Shown here piece by piece: positions 1-8,961 of a DNA stretch of 64,000 nucleotides (position 1 is the stretch's first letter; every line of letters starts with the position of its first letter). The stretch spans positions 222,873 to 286,872 of the forward strand of contig JAJFKT010000004.1 of NCBI GenBank assembly GCA_021773075.1, given 5' to 3'. The notes under the pieces are model-generated. The model did not search any database. It was not told the DNA's origin and saw only the letters and a list, made by a program, of their open reading frames with translations. Origin of the DNA: Woeseiaceae bacterium (GTDB lineage: Bacteria; Pseudomonadota; Gammaproteobacteria; Steroidobacterales; Woeseiaceae). The position numbers and the translations under genes are program-made.

Positions 1-2
1 AA

Positions 3-1142
3 GACGGTGTCAAAGAAGTGAAATTATTCCAATTGGGAAGACGGCTGCTACAACGCTACAACGATATATTCGAACGACTGTTTGTCGAAGATCGCCGCCT
101 GACAGTCCGACGCGATGTTTGGGGCTTCGTGCTTGGCCTGATATCAACAGCCGCTTTGTACGCGGCGTACGGCTGGATTGTTGTGACTACGATTGCCGGG
201 GTCATCACATTGGGTGCGATGACCATGTATCTGGTGCTGTTCCGCCAGGGCCAGTCAGCAGTATCAGCCATCCTCACATCAGTCAGCGGCATGTACGAAG
301 ATAATCTCTATTTGTCGACCCTGTATGAATACCTCGAACAACCGGTTCCGACACGTCTTGGAGATGCCGTGCACGGTCCCGATCCAGGACGTGGTCTGGA
401 ATTCGAAAACGTTTCATTCAGTTATGCCGGCGCAAAGGAAAAAGCGCTCAAAGGCATCAACCTGCAAATCAAGCCCGGTGAAAGTCTTGCTCTCGTCGGC
501 GAGAACGGCTCCGGTAAAACGACGCTAATCAAATTGCTGACTCGCCTGTACGAGCCTACCGAAGGTCGCATCCTGCTGGATGGCCTCGACTTGCAGGAGT
601 GGGATGTCGAGGCCCTACGGCAACGAGTTGGCGTCATTTTTCAGGATTTCGGCCGTTACCAGTTTTCCGTCGGTGAAAACATTGGCGCCGGCGACGTCCG
701 TCATATTGACGACAGAGAACGCTGGGAAACGGCAGCGACAACCGGACTCGCGGCACCGTTTATTGAGGACATGCCGGACAGCTACGAGACTCAGCTGGGA
801 CGCTGGTTCAAGGGTGGACGCGAACTTTCGGGCGGTCAGTGGCAAAAAATTGCGCTATCAAGAGCTTTCATGCGTAGCGATGCAGACATACTGGTCCTCG
901 ATGAACCAACAGCCGCAATGGATGCGTCATCCGAGGCGGAGGTATTCGAGCATTTCCGCACCGCGAGCAGCAGTAAAATGACCATCCTCATTTCGCATCG
1001 ATTCTCGACCGTTCGTGCTGCCGCTCAGATCGTCGTGATACATCAGGGCGAGATTCTGGAACGTGGAGATCATGAGAGCTTGCTGGCAGCAGACGGCCAG
1101 TACGCCCATTTGTTCAAGTTACAGGCCAAGGGATATCAATAG
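3..1142 (+). CDS. ABC transporter, permease-ATPase fusion (C-terminal part)
   Basis: This is the C-terminal part of an ABC exporter half-transporter; the reading frame is open to the left edge, so the true start lies outside the window. Counting from the GTG at 18, residues 35-75 hold membrane segments of the permease domain and residues 128-374 form the ATPase. The Walker A motif (GENGSGKT) is at about 161-168, the LSGGQ signature at about 270-274, Walker B (ILVLDEP) at 291-297, and the H-loop SHR near 330. It would pump an unknown substrate across the inner membrane as a dimer. The rhomboid gene starts 3 bases after its stop, so the two are probably co-transcribed. The substrate cannot be judged. 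Confidence 0.93.
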   Translation, partial: DGVKEVKLFQLGRRLLQRYNDIFERLFVEDRRLTVRRDVWGFVLGLISTAALYAAYGWIVVTTIAGVITLGAMTMYLVLFRQGQSAVSAILTSVSGMYEDNLYLSTLYEYLEQPVPTRLGDAVHGPDPGRGLEFENVSFSYAGAKEKALKGINLQIKPGESLALVGENGSGKTTLIKLLTRLYEPTEGRILLDGLDLQEWDVEALRQRVGVIFQDFGRYQFSVGENIGAGDVRHIDDRERWETAATTGLAAPFIEDMPDSYETQLGRWFKGGRELSGGQWQKIALSRAFMRSDADILVLDEPTAAMDASSEAEVFEHFRTASSSKMTILISHRFSTVRAAAQIVVIHQGEILERGDHESLLAADGQYAHLFKLQAKGYQ

Positions 1143-1145
1143 ACA

Positions 1146-1742
1146 ATGTTTGAAAGTGGAAGCATCGCTGCACCTCTGATAATGATTCTGACCATCGGCA
1201 TCAGTCTGGTGGGTTTGTACAAGAATCAGAAAATCATCGACCTGTGCCTGTTCCGGCCATACCACTTTCATCGTAGGAGGCAGTGGGACACGATGATACT
1301 GAGCGGTTTTGTGCATGCCGACATTGGGCACCTGTTCTTCAACATGTTCACGTTCTATTTCTTCGCTTTTCCGATGGAATATTTTCTCGGCACAGTACCG
1401 TTCCTCATTCTCTATTTCTTCGGACTGGTCGTCAGCCATACCTGCACCTGGTACAAGCACCGCAATAACCCGGGTTACGCGTCGCTCGGCGCGTCGGGCG
1501 CGATATCCGCAGTGTTGTTTGCCTACATTGTCTATTTCCCAACCACAACATTGATGATCATTCCAATACCGGTCCCGATTCCTGCATTTCTATTCGCGAT
1601 CGGCTACGTGGGCTATTCCTATTGGGCGTCGATGCAGAACACGGGTCGCATTAATCATGATGCACATTTGTGTGGCGCGATTAGCGGACTAATGTTTGTC
1701 GCTGTTACAGACCCAGGCGCATTCGCACGTCTACTGTCGTAG
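1146..1742 (+). CDS. Rhomboid-family intramembrane serine protease
   Basis: The 198-residue protein is rich in membrane segments and carries the rhomboid hallmarks. There is an HADIGHLFFN segment in the second helix (about 57-66), the GASG motif with the candidate nucleophile Ser117, and the partner His174 in the NHDAHLCG segment. Known rhomboids cut single-pass membrane proteins inside the lipid bilayer. The length fits a minimal six-helix bacterial rhomboid. It follows the ABC exporter by 3 bases and overlaps the convergent cupin gene by 12 bases, so it ends the forward operon. The substrate is unknown. Confidence 0.9.
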   Translation: MFESGSIAAPLIMILTIGISLVGLYKNQKIIDLCLFRPYHFHRRRQWDTMILSGFVHADIGHLFFNMFTFYFFAFPMEYFLGTVPFLILYFFGLVVSHTCTWYKHRNNPGYASLGASGAISAVLFAYIVYFPTTTLMIIPIPVPIPAFLFAIGYVGYSYWASMQNTGRINHDAHLCGAISGLMFVAVTDPGAFARLLS

Positions 1743-2279
1743 CTTGTTCGCCGCTTCGAACATTTGCATATTTTTCTCAATATCATAGGGTCTTTCTTCC
1801 AGGCCTTCCGGCTCCCATTCGCTGCGATGCATTGCGAAGAAATCACCACCATAGACATGGATCGCCCCAGTGAGTTTTGATGTTGGGTTAGTCACCGAAT
1901 GAATAATGTCGTCACCCAGTGGCCGCACATCTTTCGGGCCCAATGACTTCGCCCCCGCAGCCTCTATACGGCCTGCTGGGTCATCCTTGATTCTGCGCCA
2001 GAATATATTGTCCTCACGCCCGCCATATACACCGATGACCGCCCACATATTGTGGTTGTGCGGCATGATGGTTAGATGCGGTGCCCAGACCACATTGATG
2101 ATCGTCAGTTCGTCAGAGACACAGATTTTCTGCACGCCGCCCTTTTCGGGCCTACCGATCATTCGCTCCAGCCCTGTAGTATCTGATACAGCGCGAGTTA
2201 GCGTTTCTCGCACGGCCTTCGTCGGAGCACTATCCGCAATAGCGGCGGCACAATCTGCGATGAATTGCTCAACGACCAT
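1731..2279 (-). CDS. Cupin-fold, cysteine dioxygenase-like metal protein
   Basis: The 182-residue protein has a double-stranded beta-helix (cupin) pattern. A PHNHNMWAVIGVYGG stretch near residues 91-105 gives the first metal-binding histidines, a Glu follows, and a later His lies in DDIIHSVTN at about 145. This matches predicted metal-dependent enzymes related to cysteine dioxygenase, which oxidise small thiols with a mononuclear iron. The exact substrate cannot be told, and a thiol dioxygenase role is an inference from family resemblance. The gene overlaps the 3' end of the rhomboid gene by 12 bases on the other strand. No signal peptide is seen, so it is probably cytoplasmic. Confidence 0.75.
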   Translation of the reverse strand: MVVEQFIADCAAAIADSAPTKAVRETLTRAVSDTTGLERMIGRPEKGGVQKICVSDELTIINVVWAPHLTIMPHNHNMWAVIGVYGGREDNIFWRRIKDDPAGRIEAAGAKSLGPKDVRPLGDDIIHSVTNPTSKLTGAIHVYGGDFFAMHRSEWEPEGLEERPYDIEKNMQMFEAANKLRQ

Positions 2280-2366
2280 TCTTAACTCCAGGAATCACAC
2301 ATTCGAGATAGTACACATTATCGAGAAACTGGTAATCTATCTTGCAGGCAATTAAGGGATCACAAA

Positions 2367-3110
2367 ATGAAATTATTGACTACCGCACTCTTGCTGTCAC
2401 TCTCACTCGGCGCGCAGGCAGCGAATGAGATTGACGCCAAGTTAGAAGCCGCTCTGACCGCGGAATCGCGTCCACAGGCAGATCGCGATCGCGATGATAA
2501 TCGCATGCCGATAGACACGCTAAATTTCTTCGGCCTCAAAGACAATATGCGTGTAATGGAGTTGATACCGGGCGGCGGCTGGTACACCCGATTGCTCGCC
2601 CCCGTATTAGCGGAAAACGGTCAACTCTACGTCGCATTGGGAGCTGAGCGAGTCAGTAGGGGCGTACTCACCGAAACCGGGTTTGAAGACGTTATTCACC
2701 TGAAAACAAGTGACAACCTTCGCCGCCCCGAAGGTGCGCGGTATTATGAGATGGATGAATTCGAATTCGGCGTCTCCGACCTGGATATGGTTCTGACATT
2801 CCGTAACGAACACAATTTCGGTGATGAAGCACGAAACACAATGAACAAACAGGTATTCGACGCGCTGAAAAGCGGTGGGTTGTTTGGTGTCATCGACCAT
2901 ACTCAACGTCACATGGAGCCGCCAAATCGCGAAAATCGACGACGCATCGATCCGGTACTGGTTATTAAGGAGATGCTCGAAATTGGCTTCGAGTTCGTCG
3001 ATTACTCTGACCTGCACTACCGTGCCGACGATGAGCTTGAATACGAAGTCGGTCGACGTTCGGTCAGTGGCAATACGGATCGATTCACTTTTCTATTCAG
3101 GAAGCCGTAG
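2367..3110 (+). CDS. Exported class I SAM-methyltransferase-like protein
   Basis: The 247-residue protein starts with a clear signal peptide (MKLLTTALLLSLSLGAQA, cut after about residue 19). It then shows a methyltransferase-like glycine-rich motif (VMELIPGGGWYTRLLAP) at about residues 62-78. It resembles the family of predicted periplasmic methyltransferases (COG4798 type). Later segments such as FRNEHNF and GGLFGVIDH fit the Rossmann-fold strands. Whether an exported protein of this kind has access to SAM is unclear, so the enzymatic role is uncertain. The gene stands alone, divergent from the cupin gene. Confidence 0.82.
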   Translation: MKLLTTALLLSLSLGAQAANEIDAKLEAALTAESRPQADRDRDDNRMPIDTLNFFGLKDNMRVMELIPGGGWYTRLLAPVLAENGQLYVALGAERVSRGVLTETGFEDVIHLKTSDNLRRPEGARYYEMDEFEFGVSDLDMVLTFRNEHNFGDEARNTMNKQVFDALKSGGLFGVIDHTQRHMEPPNRENRRRIDPVLVIKEMLEIGFEFVDYSDLHYRADDELEYEVGRRSVSGNTDRFTFLFRKP

Positions 3111-3131
3111 CGCCGGAAAACAGCGCTCAAA

Positions 3132-3323
3132 TTAGAGTGTTTCGGAGTGGATTGTACCGTCCGGAGCCATGACGTACTGTTCCAGATCAAAACCGATATA
3201 GAAGCTTCCCGTCTCGTCAGGGTTCTCAGACACATTGATGTCATTGGCCTCGACGCGGCGTTGCAGGTGTTCGCTAAATAGCTTTGCGATACTCGGTTTT
3301 TCTGCTGCGTAAATGATATCCAT
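3132..3323 (-). CDS. Small protein with TOPRIM-like N-terminus
   Basis: This 63-residue ORF is preceded by a strong ribosome binding site (a GAGGAGAAG run just before ATG at 3323). That supports real translation despite the small size. Its first residues (MDIIYAAEKPSIAKLF) closely resemble the opening beta-strand and AEKPS motif of the TOPRIM domain of type IA topoisomerase III. The remaining 45 residues do not follow that enzyme. It could be a decayed remnant of a topoisomerase gene or a small protein that happens to share the motif. No topoisomerase activity is possible at this length. It converges with the methyltransferase-like gene. Confidence 0.6.
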   Translation of the reverse strand: MDIIYAAEKPSIAKLFSEHLQRRVEANDINVSENPDETGSFYIGFDLEQYVMAPDGTIHSETL

Positions 3324-3530
3324 GATCTTCTCCTCGTGAACATTCCTTGTTTGTTCACGTACAGAATACGGTGGCTACGCTTAACGCAAACTGAAATATT
3401 TCTAAACACAGACTGAACCGGCTAGCTCAATCCGGGTTTATGTAAATGAACGCTGTGTCCTCGCTTAGGTGTTATTCCGAATAGACGCGTTTCCGGCGAT
3501 CCACTAGATTCTGTTCTCGGGAGAACCAGT

Positions 3531-4010
3531 ATGAATACTTCGATCAAGCAGATTTTCAACTCACGTCTGGGCACTGAGCTCTCAAAAGATGAAGCGGCCA
3601 CGTTGGCGGGTCTTATGCGTTTGCGAGAACTAAAAGGTGGCGACTACCTCATCGAAGAGGGCGCCACGGATGATTCATTGCATGTAATCGTTGAAGGCAA
3701 CCTGGAAGTTGTAAAGCACACGGCGAGCGACGGGGCCGCAAGCATCGCGATTATCAGAGAGGGTCAACTAGCTGGTGAGCTGAGCTTTATTGACGGTGAT
3801 GCTCATACCGTGGGGCTTCGTACGCTGTGTGACTGCAAGGTTCTGAGCCTTGCACGCGAGGACTTCGAGAATATGGTCGATAAGAACCCGCAGCTTGTTT
3901 ACAAAGTCATGCGCGCGGTTGCACGTTCGGCGCACAAAATAATGCACCAGATGAATCATGAGTTTATTGAGCTTAGTAACTACATCTTCAAACAGCACGG
4001 ACGTTACTGA
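3531..4010 (+). CDS. Single-domain cyclic nucleotide-binding-like protein
   Basis: The 159-residue protein consists of one Crp/Fnr-type beta-roll sensor domain (about residues 8-125) followed by a helical tail. There is no DNA-binding helix-turn-helix. The GELSF motif of the phosphate-binding cassette is present at about 83-87. The Arg that normally contacts the cyclic phosphate is replaced in the following GDAHTVGL segment, so binding of cAMP or cGMP is doubtful. A GGGAGAAC ribosome site precedes the ATG. It may serve as a regulatory partner subunit. It is flanked by convergent genes and has no evident operon. Confidence 0.8.
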   Translation: MNTSIKQIFNSRLGTELSKDEAATLAGLMRLRELKGGDYLIEEGATDDSLHVIVEGNLEVVKHTASDGAASIAIIREGQLAGELSFIDGDAHTVGLRTLCDCKVLSLAREDFENMVDKNPQLVYKVMRAVARSAHKIMHQMNHEFIELSNYIFKQHGRY

Positions 4011-4040
4011 GCATTCAACAAACGCCGGGCGAACTCGAGC

Positions 4041-4430
4041 TTAGCTCTTAGCAGCAGCGGGCCGGCAATCAATCATTATTGCGTCAAGGGTTCTTTGTGC
4101 ACGTTTGAGATCGTTCAGATCGCGTGGTTCGATCATTTCACAATCGTGCCGAACCATTTGTTCAATATCGACAGGATAGTGTCGGCAATCTTCGGGGCGG
4201 TCATGATAGATATCACAAGTAGTTTTCTTGCCGTCCGAAGTTCGTCGAAGCCAGGGACAATGAGCAAAATACTCGCCTGTACCCGGGTCTATCCAGATAT
4301 TGCCATCCTTGACGTAACGCGCGATATCAGGCCGATGCAGCTCCCACCAGTCGATTTCGTCGGCTGTTGCTGACAAACCGCCGCTACCAGCGGTCTCACA
4401 ACATTTACCGCAGGAATTGCAGTTTTTCAC
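4041..4430 (-). CDS. YkgJ-family cysteine cluster protein
   Basis: The 129-residue protein opens with CNSCGKCC and has further cysteines at HCPWL, TTCDIYHDRPEDCRHYP and DCRP. This is the typical Cys8-like cluster of the YkgJ/UPF0153 family, thought to hold zinc or an iron-sulphur centre. The family's cellular role is not settled. Its ATG overlaps the stop codon of the upstream membrane-anchored reductase gene by 4 bases, pointing to translational coupling and possibly joint redox work. Confidence 0.85.
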   Translation of the reverse strand: MKNCNSCGKCCETAGSGGLSATADEIDWWELHRPDIARYVKDGNIWIDPGTGEYFAHCPWLRRTSDGKKTTCDIYHDRPEDCRHYPVDIEQMVRHDCEMIEPRDLNDLKRAQRTLDAIMIDCRPAAAKS

Positions 4431-5545
4431 TCGGTCGCCTGGCCGATATCGATGATTATTTTTCCTCGGGCACGGCCCGTCTCGGAGTATTCAATCGCAT
4501 CCGCGACCTCGCTCAACTCATAATGTCTGTCGATTACCGGTGTTAGTTGTCCCGACTCCATTAAGTCGGCAAGCGCTTGAACATCATCCTTTGTCAAATG
4601 CGCCAGGATCATCGTGAATTCCTGCTCAACGAATGGCGATATTATTGCCGCCCCGACAGGCCTTGCGATCGGACCGAGCCAATTACCGCTGGCACCACCG
4701 ACAATAACGAACTTGCCGTCCGGCGTTAATACATCCCGGTTCGATAACAAGGGATGATTTCCGACCATGTCGACGATCAGATCGTATTGCTCGCCACTCT
4801 CAAGATAATTCTCATTCTTATAGTCGATCACGTGATCGGCGCCGATCGCTTTGACCATATCGACATTCCGGGTGCTGCATACGCCCGTAACCTCAGCGCC
4901 CATGATTTTTGCAATCTGTACAGCAAACGTCCCTACACCGCCGGATGCACCGTTGATCAGCACTTTTTGTCCCGATTGCAACTTGCCGTAGTCGCGCAAT
5001 GCCTGCATTGCTGAGACTCCTGCGATGCCGACTGACGCTGCCTGCTCGAATGATATGTTAGCCGGCTTCTTCGCGATGCCACGATCTTCTGGCACGACAA
5101 GATACTCGGCAAAGGCACCTGGTCCGCCACCGAAAACCTCATCGCCTGGCTGGTATTCGGTAACACTCATTCCGACACTTTCGACTACACCCGCGAAGTC
5201 CACGCCCATTCGCGAATCCAGTGGCGCCCCAATGCCAATTCCCATTGCCCGCATGACATAGGGCTCGCCACGCATGTAATGCCAGTCCAGTGGATTGACA
5301 CCGGCAGCAATAACCCGCACCAAAACCTCATCGGCGGCGGGTACCGGCTTTTCAACGTCAGTGTAGGCCAGCACCTCGGGACCGCCGTAGCAGTTATAGA
5401 CAAGTGCCTTCATCGATTCTGCGCCGGATGAAACGGGAAGCACGGGCTTACAAGCGGAGGTATGGCTCAGAACAAAAGTCAGTACAATCAACAGAGCGAC
5501 GAAGAAGAGTAAAAACCCTCCGCCTATTTTATAACGAAGCAGCAT
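4427..5545 (-). CDS. Membrane-anchored NAD(P)H quinone oxidoreductase-like MDR protein
   Basis: The 372-residue protein belongs to the zinc-free medium-chain dehydrogenase/reductase branch (quinone oxidoreductase type). An N-terminal GroES-like domain has AAGVNPLDWHYMRG and FAGVVESVG, and a Rossmann domain has the NADPH motif NGASGGVGTFAVQIAK. Unusually, about 45 residues precede the domain and include a hydrophobic helix (residues 9-30), so it may be tethered to the inner membrane. An internal Met (MKALVYNCYGG, near residue 45) could be the start of a soluble form. It would reduce enones or quinones with NADPH. Its stop overlaps the YkgJ gene start. Confidence 0.85.
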   Translation of the reverse strand: MLLRYKIGGGFLLFFVALLIVLTFVLSHTSACKPVLPVSSGAESMKALVYNCYGGPEVLAYTDVEKPVPAADEVLVRVIAAGVNPLDWHYMRGEPYVMRAMGIGIGAPLDSRMGVDFAGVVESVGMSVTEYQPGDEVFGGGPGAFAEYLVVPEDRGIAKKPANISFEQAASVGIAGVSAMQALRDYGKLQSGQKVLINGASGGVGTFAVQIAKIMGAEVTGVCSTRNVDMVKAIGADHVIDYKNENYLESGEQYDLIVDMVGNHPLLSNRDVLTPDGKFVIVGGASGNWLGPIARPVGAAIISPFVEQEFTMILAHLTKDDVQALADLMESGQLTPVIDRHYELSEVADAIEYSETGRARGKIIIDIGQATE

Positions 5546-5674
5546 CGATCAAATCCCGGGATGTGGATAATGTCGGACAGATTACACCTCTGGCACTCGC
5601 TAGTCTCGATCCGGGCGCCATGCGCCGACTGCGTCTTAAATACACTTGATTGGAGCCAAAAAACTCCGTGCGAA

Positions 5675-6487
5675 TTAAGACTCGAGTTGATATTCAACAG
5701 GCTCATCGCTAACCGGGCAACGAAACGCTAATTTGGACGCCATCAGCTGCAGGTCGACAGCATCCTCCGCAGCGCCGCCGTACAAGCGGTCGCCAATGAC
5801 TGGATGCCCCAGCGCCGCGAGGTGACGTCGTATTTGGTGTTTGCGGCCGGTCTCAATGCGCACATCAATAAGAGACCGGTCGCCGTCGAAATTGAGGAAG
5901 GAAAATTCGCTTACAGCGGTCTTCTCGTCGATAGGCTCGGCAACGTGCAACGGATTTGCATAAGCCGAAAAATCGCCTGCCACCAGTGCTCTGTAGCGTT
6001 TTTCTATCTCACGGTTCTTGAACAGATTTGAAAGTCGGGCCGCCATTTTTTTCGTGTGTGCAATCAGAATCAGTCCATTCGCGGCGCGATCCAATCGATG
6101 CACCGTAAATGCCGGGCGTTCGGGATTTAGATGCCGCTCCGCCCATCGAACAACCGTACAGTGGTCGCCCCACCTGGAACCTTGCGATCGCAAGCCGTAG
6201 GGCTTGTTCCACACCGTGTAATCGCCAAGATCCTCGACCAATGTCGGCTCGGAGGGAACCTCTGACTGAATATTGGCGTCGTAGTAAAGGTGGATCTTAT
6301 CGCCAACACGCAATGTCCTTTTAACACGACGGAGTCGTTGCGTTTTCCGTCCGCGCGTTACCCAAACAGCGCCTTGATTCATCGCAAGCTTGATACGCTG
6401 CTTCGACAGGCCAGTCGCATCGCTCAATAGACTCACCGGGCTATCAACGGCCGATTCGAGCACAATGTGGGATTCGATCTGATCCAT
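5675..6487 (-). CDS. RluA-family RNA pseudouridine synthase
   Basis: The protein carries the RluA-type catalytic segment (FTVHRLDRAANGLILIA, with the essential Asp in HRLDR). It also has the closing motifs TGRKHQIRRHLAALGHPVIGDRLYGG. It would isomerise a uridine in rRNA or tRNA to pseudouridine. An N-terminal S4-like region is seen around SDATGLSKQRIKLAMNQGAV. The frame is open further upstream to 6814, but that part overlaps the divergent serine hydrolase gene and looks non-coding. The ATG at 6487 (MDQIESHIV) is the best start, giving 270 residues. The rRNA site is unknown. Confidence 0.88.
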   Translation of the reverse strand: MDQIESHIVLESAVDSPVSLLSDATGLSKQRIKLAMNQGAVWVTRGRKTQRLRRVKRTLRVGDKIHLYYDANIQSEVPSEPTLVEDLGDYTVWNKPYGLRSQGSRWGDHCTVVRWAERHLNPERPAFTVHRLDRAANGLILIAHTKKMAARLSNLFKNREIEKRYRALVAGDFSAYANPLHVAEPIDEKTAVSEFSFLNFDGDRSLIDVRIETGRKHQIRRHLAALGHPVIGDRLYGGAAEDAVDLQLMASKLAFRCPVSDEPVEYQLES

Positions 6488-6509
6488 AGGTAGAGGATAG
6501 TAACTCGAA

Positions 6510-7586
6510 ATGAATATGAACTTGATGCTCGTCGCACTAGCGACAACCGGTGGCGTAAATATGCAGCCCATACTCGACCAGATTCGTGCGCAACAGGAAA
6601 TCCCGGGCGTTAGCGCTGTCGTCACGCGTGAGAGCGAAGAGATTTTCGCCGGTGCCAGCGGCGTAGCCGATCTTGAAACCGGCCGCAGAATGACAGCCGA
6701 TACCGTTCTATACGCTGGATCGCTAAGCAAGGTCCTTACCGCTGTATTGACATTACAGTTAGTAGAGAAAGACCTTCTGTCACTTGATGATGTCGTGCCA
6801 GGAATAGCGACCAAGTCATCTCAGTCAGGCGGTGATGTAAAAGTACAGCATTTGCTAACGCACACGTCCGGGCTCGAAAGAGAAGGGAATTTTAACTATT
6901 GGTTCAACGCCGATTTTCCCGACGGCGTTGCACTTGCCAAATACCTGGCAAATACGGACTTACGTACCGCACCGGGTAAGTCTGTTCACTACTCGAATAT
7001 TGGCTACGCCGCACTTGGTCCCGTTATTGCGCGGGCCAGTGGGCAGACCTACAACGAGGCATTGATTGATGACGTGTTCATGCCACTCGGTATGACGTCG
7101 TCGGGCACTCGCGAGCCCAGCGCTGATCTTTCGGCTGGCTATACGCCAGTTAATCGCATTATTCCAAATGAGGCACAACCGTTCGCGGGTGTCGGACGGC
7201 GCGTCGGCGATCGGCGAGTCCGTGAATATCACAATCCCAATGCGATGACGCCGGCGTTCGGCGCATTTACGACTGCGCGCGATCTTAGTCGGCTCACTCG
7301 TATGTTGCTGGGTTTCGCTGGCGATGAAGTGATATCGGCCGACATGCGGGAGCAGCTACTAACGGTTCGGGCCGGCGTACGGGGCCTCGGAATCAGAATC
7401 ACCAAATACAATGGTCGCCCTGTTGCGCGGCATGGCGGCTGGTTTGCGGCACATCGCACACATCTACTCCTCGATCTCCGTTCCGGAATTACTGTCGTCG
7501 TGATGGCCAACAGTGATAGCGCTTCCCCCGAAGACATTGCAGAGGCGCTTCTTGACGAGGCGCTTAGCGGCAAGCCGAAAAGCTAG
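6510..7586 (+). CDS. Class C beta-lactamase-like serine hydrolase
   Basis: The 358-residue protein has the serine beta-lactamase/penicillin-binding fold motifs. These are SLSK (Ser71 nucleophile, Lys74), the YSN motif at 161-163 and an HGGW motif (about residue 311) in the place of KTG. Proteins of this family act as esterases, D-amino acid peptidases or beta-lactamases, and the substrate cannot be told here. The first 17 residues are hydrophobic but do not form a classic signal peptide. It is divergent from the pseudouridine synthase gene with only 22 bases between the starts, so both promoters must be overlapping or embedded. Confidence 0.87.
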   Translation: MNMNLMLVALATTGGVNMQPILDQIRAQQEIPGVSAVVTRESEEIFAGASGVADLETGRRMTADTVLYAGSLSKVLTAVLTLQLVEKDLLSLDDVVPGIATKSSQSGGDVKVQHLLTHTSGLEREGNFNYWFNADFPDGVALAKYLANTDLRTAPGKSVHYSNIGYAALGPVIARASGQTYNEALIDDVFMPLGMTSSGTREPSADLSAGYTPVNRIIPNEAQPFAGVGRRVGDRRVREYHNPNAMTPAFGAFTTARDLSRLTRMLLGFAGDEVISADMREQLLTVRAGVRGLGIRITKYNGRPVARHGGWFAAHRTHLLLDLRSGITVVVMANSDSASPEDIAEALLDEALSGKPKS

Positions 7587-7731
7587 TCAGCTATTCGGAA
7601 CTAGAGACTGACTAAGGCGATGTGGGGCGAGAATCGACTGTACTTGTTCGAATGGACAAATAACAAAATCCTTCTCGCCAATTCGCTTCTGGTCGGATTT
7701 TCCCTCATCGAGTATTCAAGTACCATGACCG

Positions 7732-8139
7732 TTGCAAAAATGTTACTTTCGGACCACATTTTCACCGAGCACGCCATTGACCTTAGAAGTCGATCCTTCA
7801 TTTCAACCTCCCGCCAGCGAGGTCGAGCTGTCGCCGCCAGATACGCTCGACATAGAAGCGATCCTCCTCAGATCTGATCTTCCGAAGAGCGTCAGGAACG
7901 CGACAGACGCACAAGTCTTTGAGCGCTTGATGGACTCCAGGGAAATTGCTCGCGTCACAGAGTCTCAAACAGAAGATTCCGACCAGTTGGAGAGGCTTCG
8001 CATCCGTCGCAAAGCCCTGATTGGATGCATCGATTCGATGTTGGTCTGTGCACTGATCCGACTTCCGGGTGTTTCGTACACCATAGAAATTGATCCGAGA
8101 ACCGAAGAAATTATCCATTGGGAATGGCAGCGCGCCTAG
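7732..8139 (+). CDS. Hypothetical protein, start uncertain
   Basis: This ORF of up to 135 residues matches no family I recognise. Its body, from about residue 18 (LEVDPSFQPP) to the end (IDPRTEEIIHWEWQRA), is acidic, protein-like and free of low complexity, which suggests a genuine gene. The listed start is TTG with no clear ribosome site. An ATG at 7725 lies in another frame that runs on for about 50 codons, so a small frameshift near 7780 or a start further in is possible. It ends just before the convergent alpha/beta hydrolase gene. Confidence 0.5.
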   Translation: MQKCYFRTTFSPSTPLTLEVDPSFQPPASEVELSPPDTLDIEAILLRSDLPKSVRNATDAQVFERLMDSREIARVTESQTEDSDQLERLRIRRKALIGCIDSMLVCALIRLPGVSYTIEIDPRTEEIIHWEWQRA

Positions 8140-8157
8140 CATCTGGGATTGAGGCAA

Positions 8158-8961
8158 TCAGTTGCCGACAAATGACGCCAGCTCCTGTGAAAGTGCATCC
8201 GCCTCCTCCACCAACAAGGCATGACCGCTGTTCTCGAACCAGACCAAGCGGCACTCCGGAATTCGGGGGTTCATATACTCAGACCATCCGGGTGGCGCTA
8301 CCTGATCGTGCCGACCGTGGCAGATGAGAGTAGGCACATTGACGTCGGCCAGCTTGTCTCGAAGATCTTCGGTTAGCAGGGTATTGAAATACTTGTAGCC
8401 GACATAGGCCGGCATCTTGAGCCACATCGACAGGAACCAATCGATCGTTGCCTGCATGTCTGTTCGATGAAAGTTCACTCCAGCAAACGCAGCCATTGTC
8501 TCCGGCAGGGCCAGTCGCATGCCTTCCAACGTCGCTTGTGCCATCTCGGTTTGCATTCCGAAAGACTCACTATCGGTTGCTAACAGACGCGGTGTTGCCG
8601 GCCCAATCATTGCCAGCTTCGATACACGGCCATCCTCATTGAAATCAACGACGTACTTTAGTCCAACACCGGCACCCATGGACCAGCCGACGAGCGTAAT
8701 GTCGCGCAAATCAAGTGCAAGCAACAAGGCGCGGACGTCGCGGCACATCTCGTTATAGTCATAGTCCGAACACGGTTTGTCTGAGTCGCCGTGACCGCGT
8801 AAATCCACACAGATGCAGCGAAAGCGATCATGCAATGCCGATACTTGGTAATTCCAGCTGTCCAGAGTCGCCGCAAGACCGGGAATGAAAAGTATCGGCT
8901 TACCTTTTCCGTCATCCCGATAATGCATACGGATCCCGGTGTCCAGATCTATGAATGGCAT
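8158..8961 (-). CDS. Alpha/beta hydrolase
   Basis: The 267-residue protein has the alpha/beta hydrolase pattern. An oxyanion-hole segment FIPGLAATLDSW lies at 25-36, the nucleophile elbow GWSMG holds Ser94, an acid lies in CHGRHDQV, and the catalytic His lies in ENSGHALL near residue 250. It would cleave an ester, lactone or similar bond in the cytoplasm. It is the last gene of a reverse-strand set and overlaps the preceding esterase gene by 13 bases. That set begins with an ECF sigma factor, so the hydrolase probably processes the compound imported by the TonB receptor. Confidence 0.88.
   Translation of the reverse strand: MPFIDLDTGIRMHYRDDGKGKPILFIPGLAATLDSWNYQVSALHDRFRCICVDLRGHGDSDKPCSDYDYNEMCRDVRALLLALDLRDITLVGWSMGAGVGLKYVVDFNEDGRVSKLAMIGPATPRLLATDSESFGMQTEMAQATLEGMRLALPETMAAFAGVNFHRTDMQATIDWFLSMWLKMPAYVGYKYFNTLLTEDLRDKLADVNVPTLICHGRHDQVAPPGWSEYMNPRIPECRLVWFENSGHALLVEEADALSQELASFVGN

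Noticed and set aside
6488..6814. Extended N-terminus of the pseudouridine synthase frame
   Set aside because: It overlaps the divergent serine hydrolase gene and has the Ser/Thr-rich make-up of an antisense frame.
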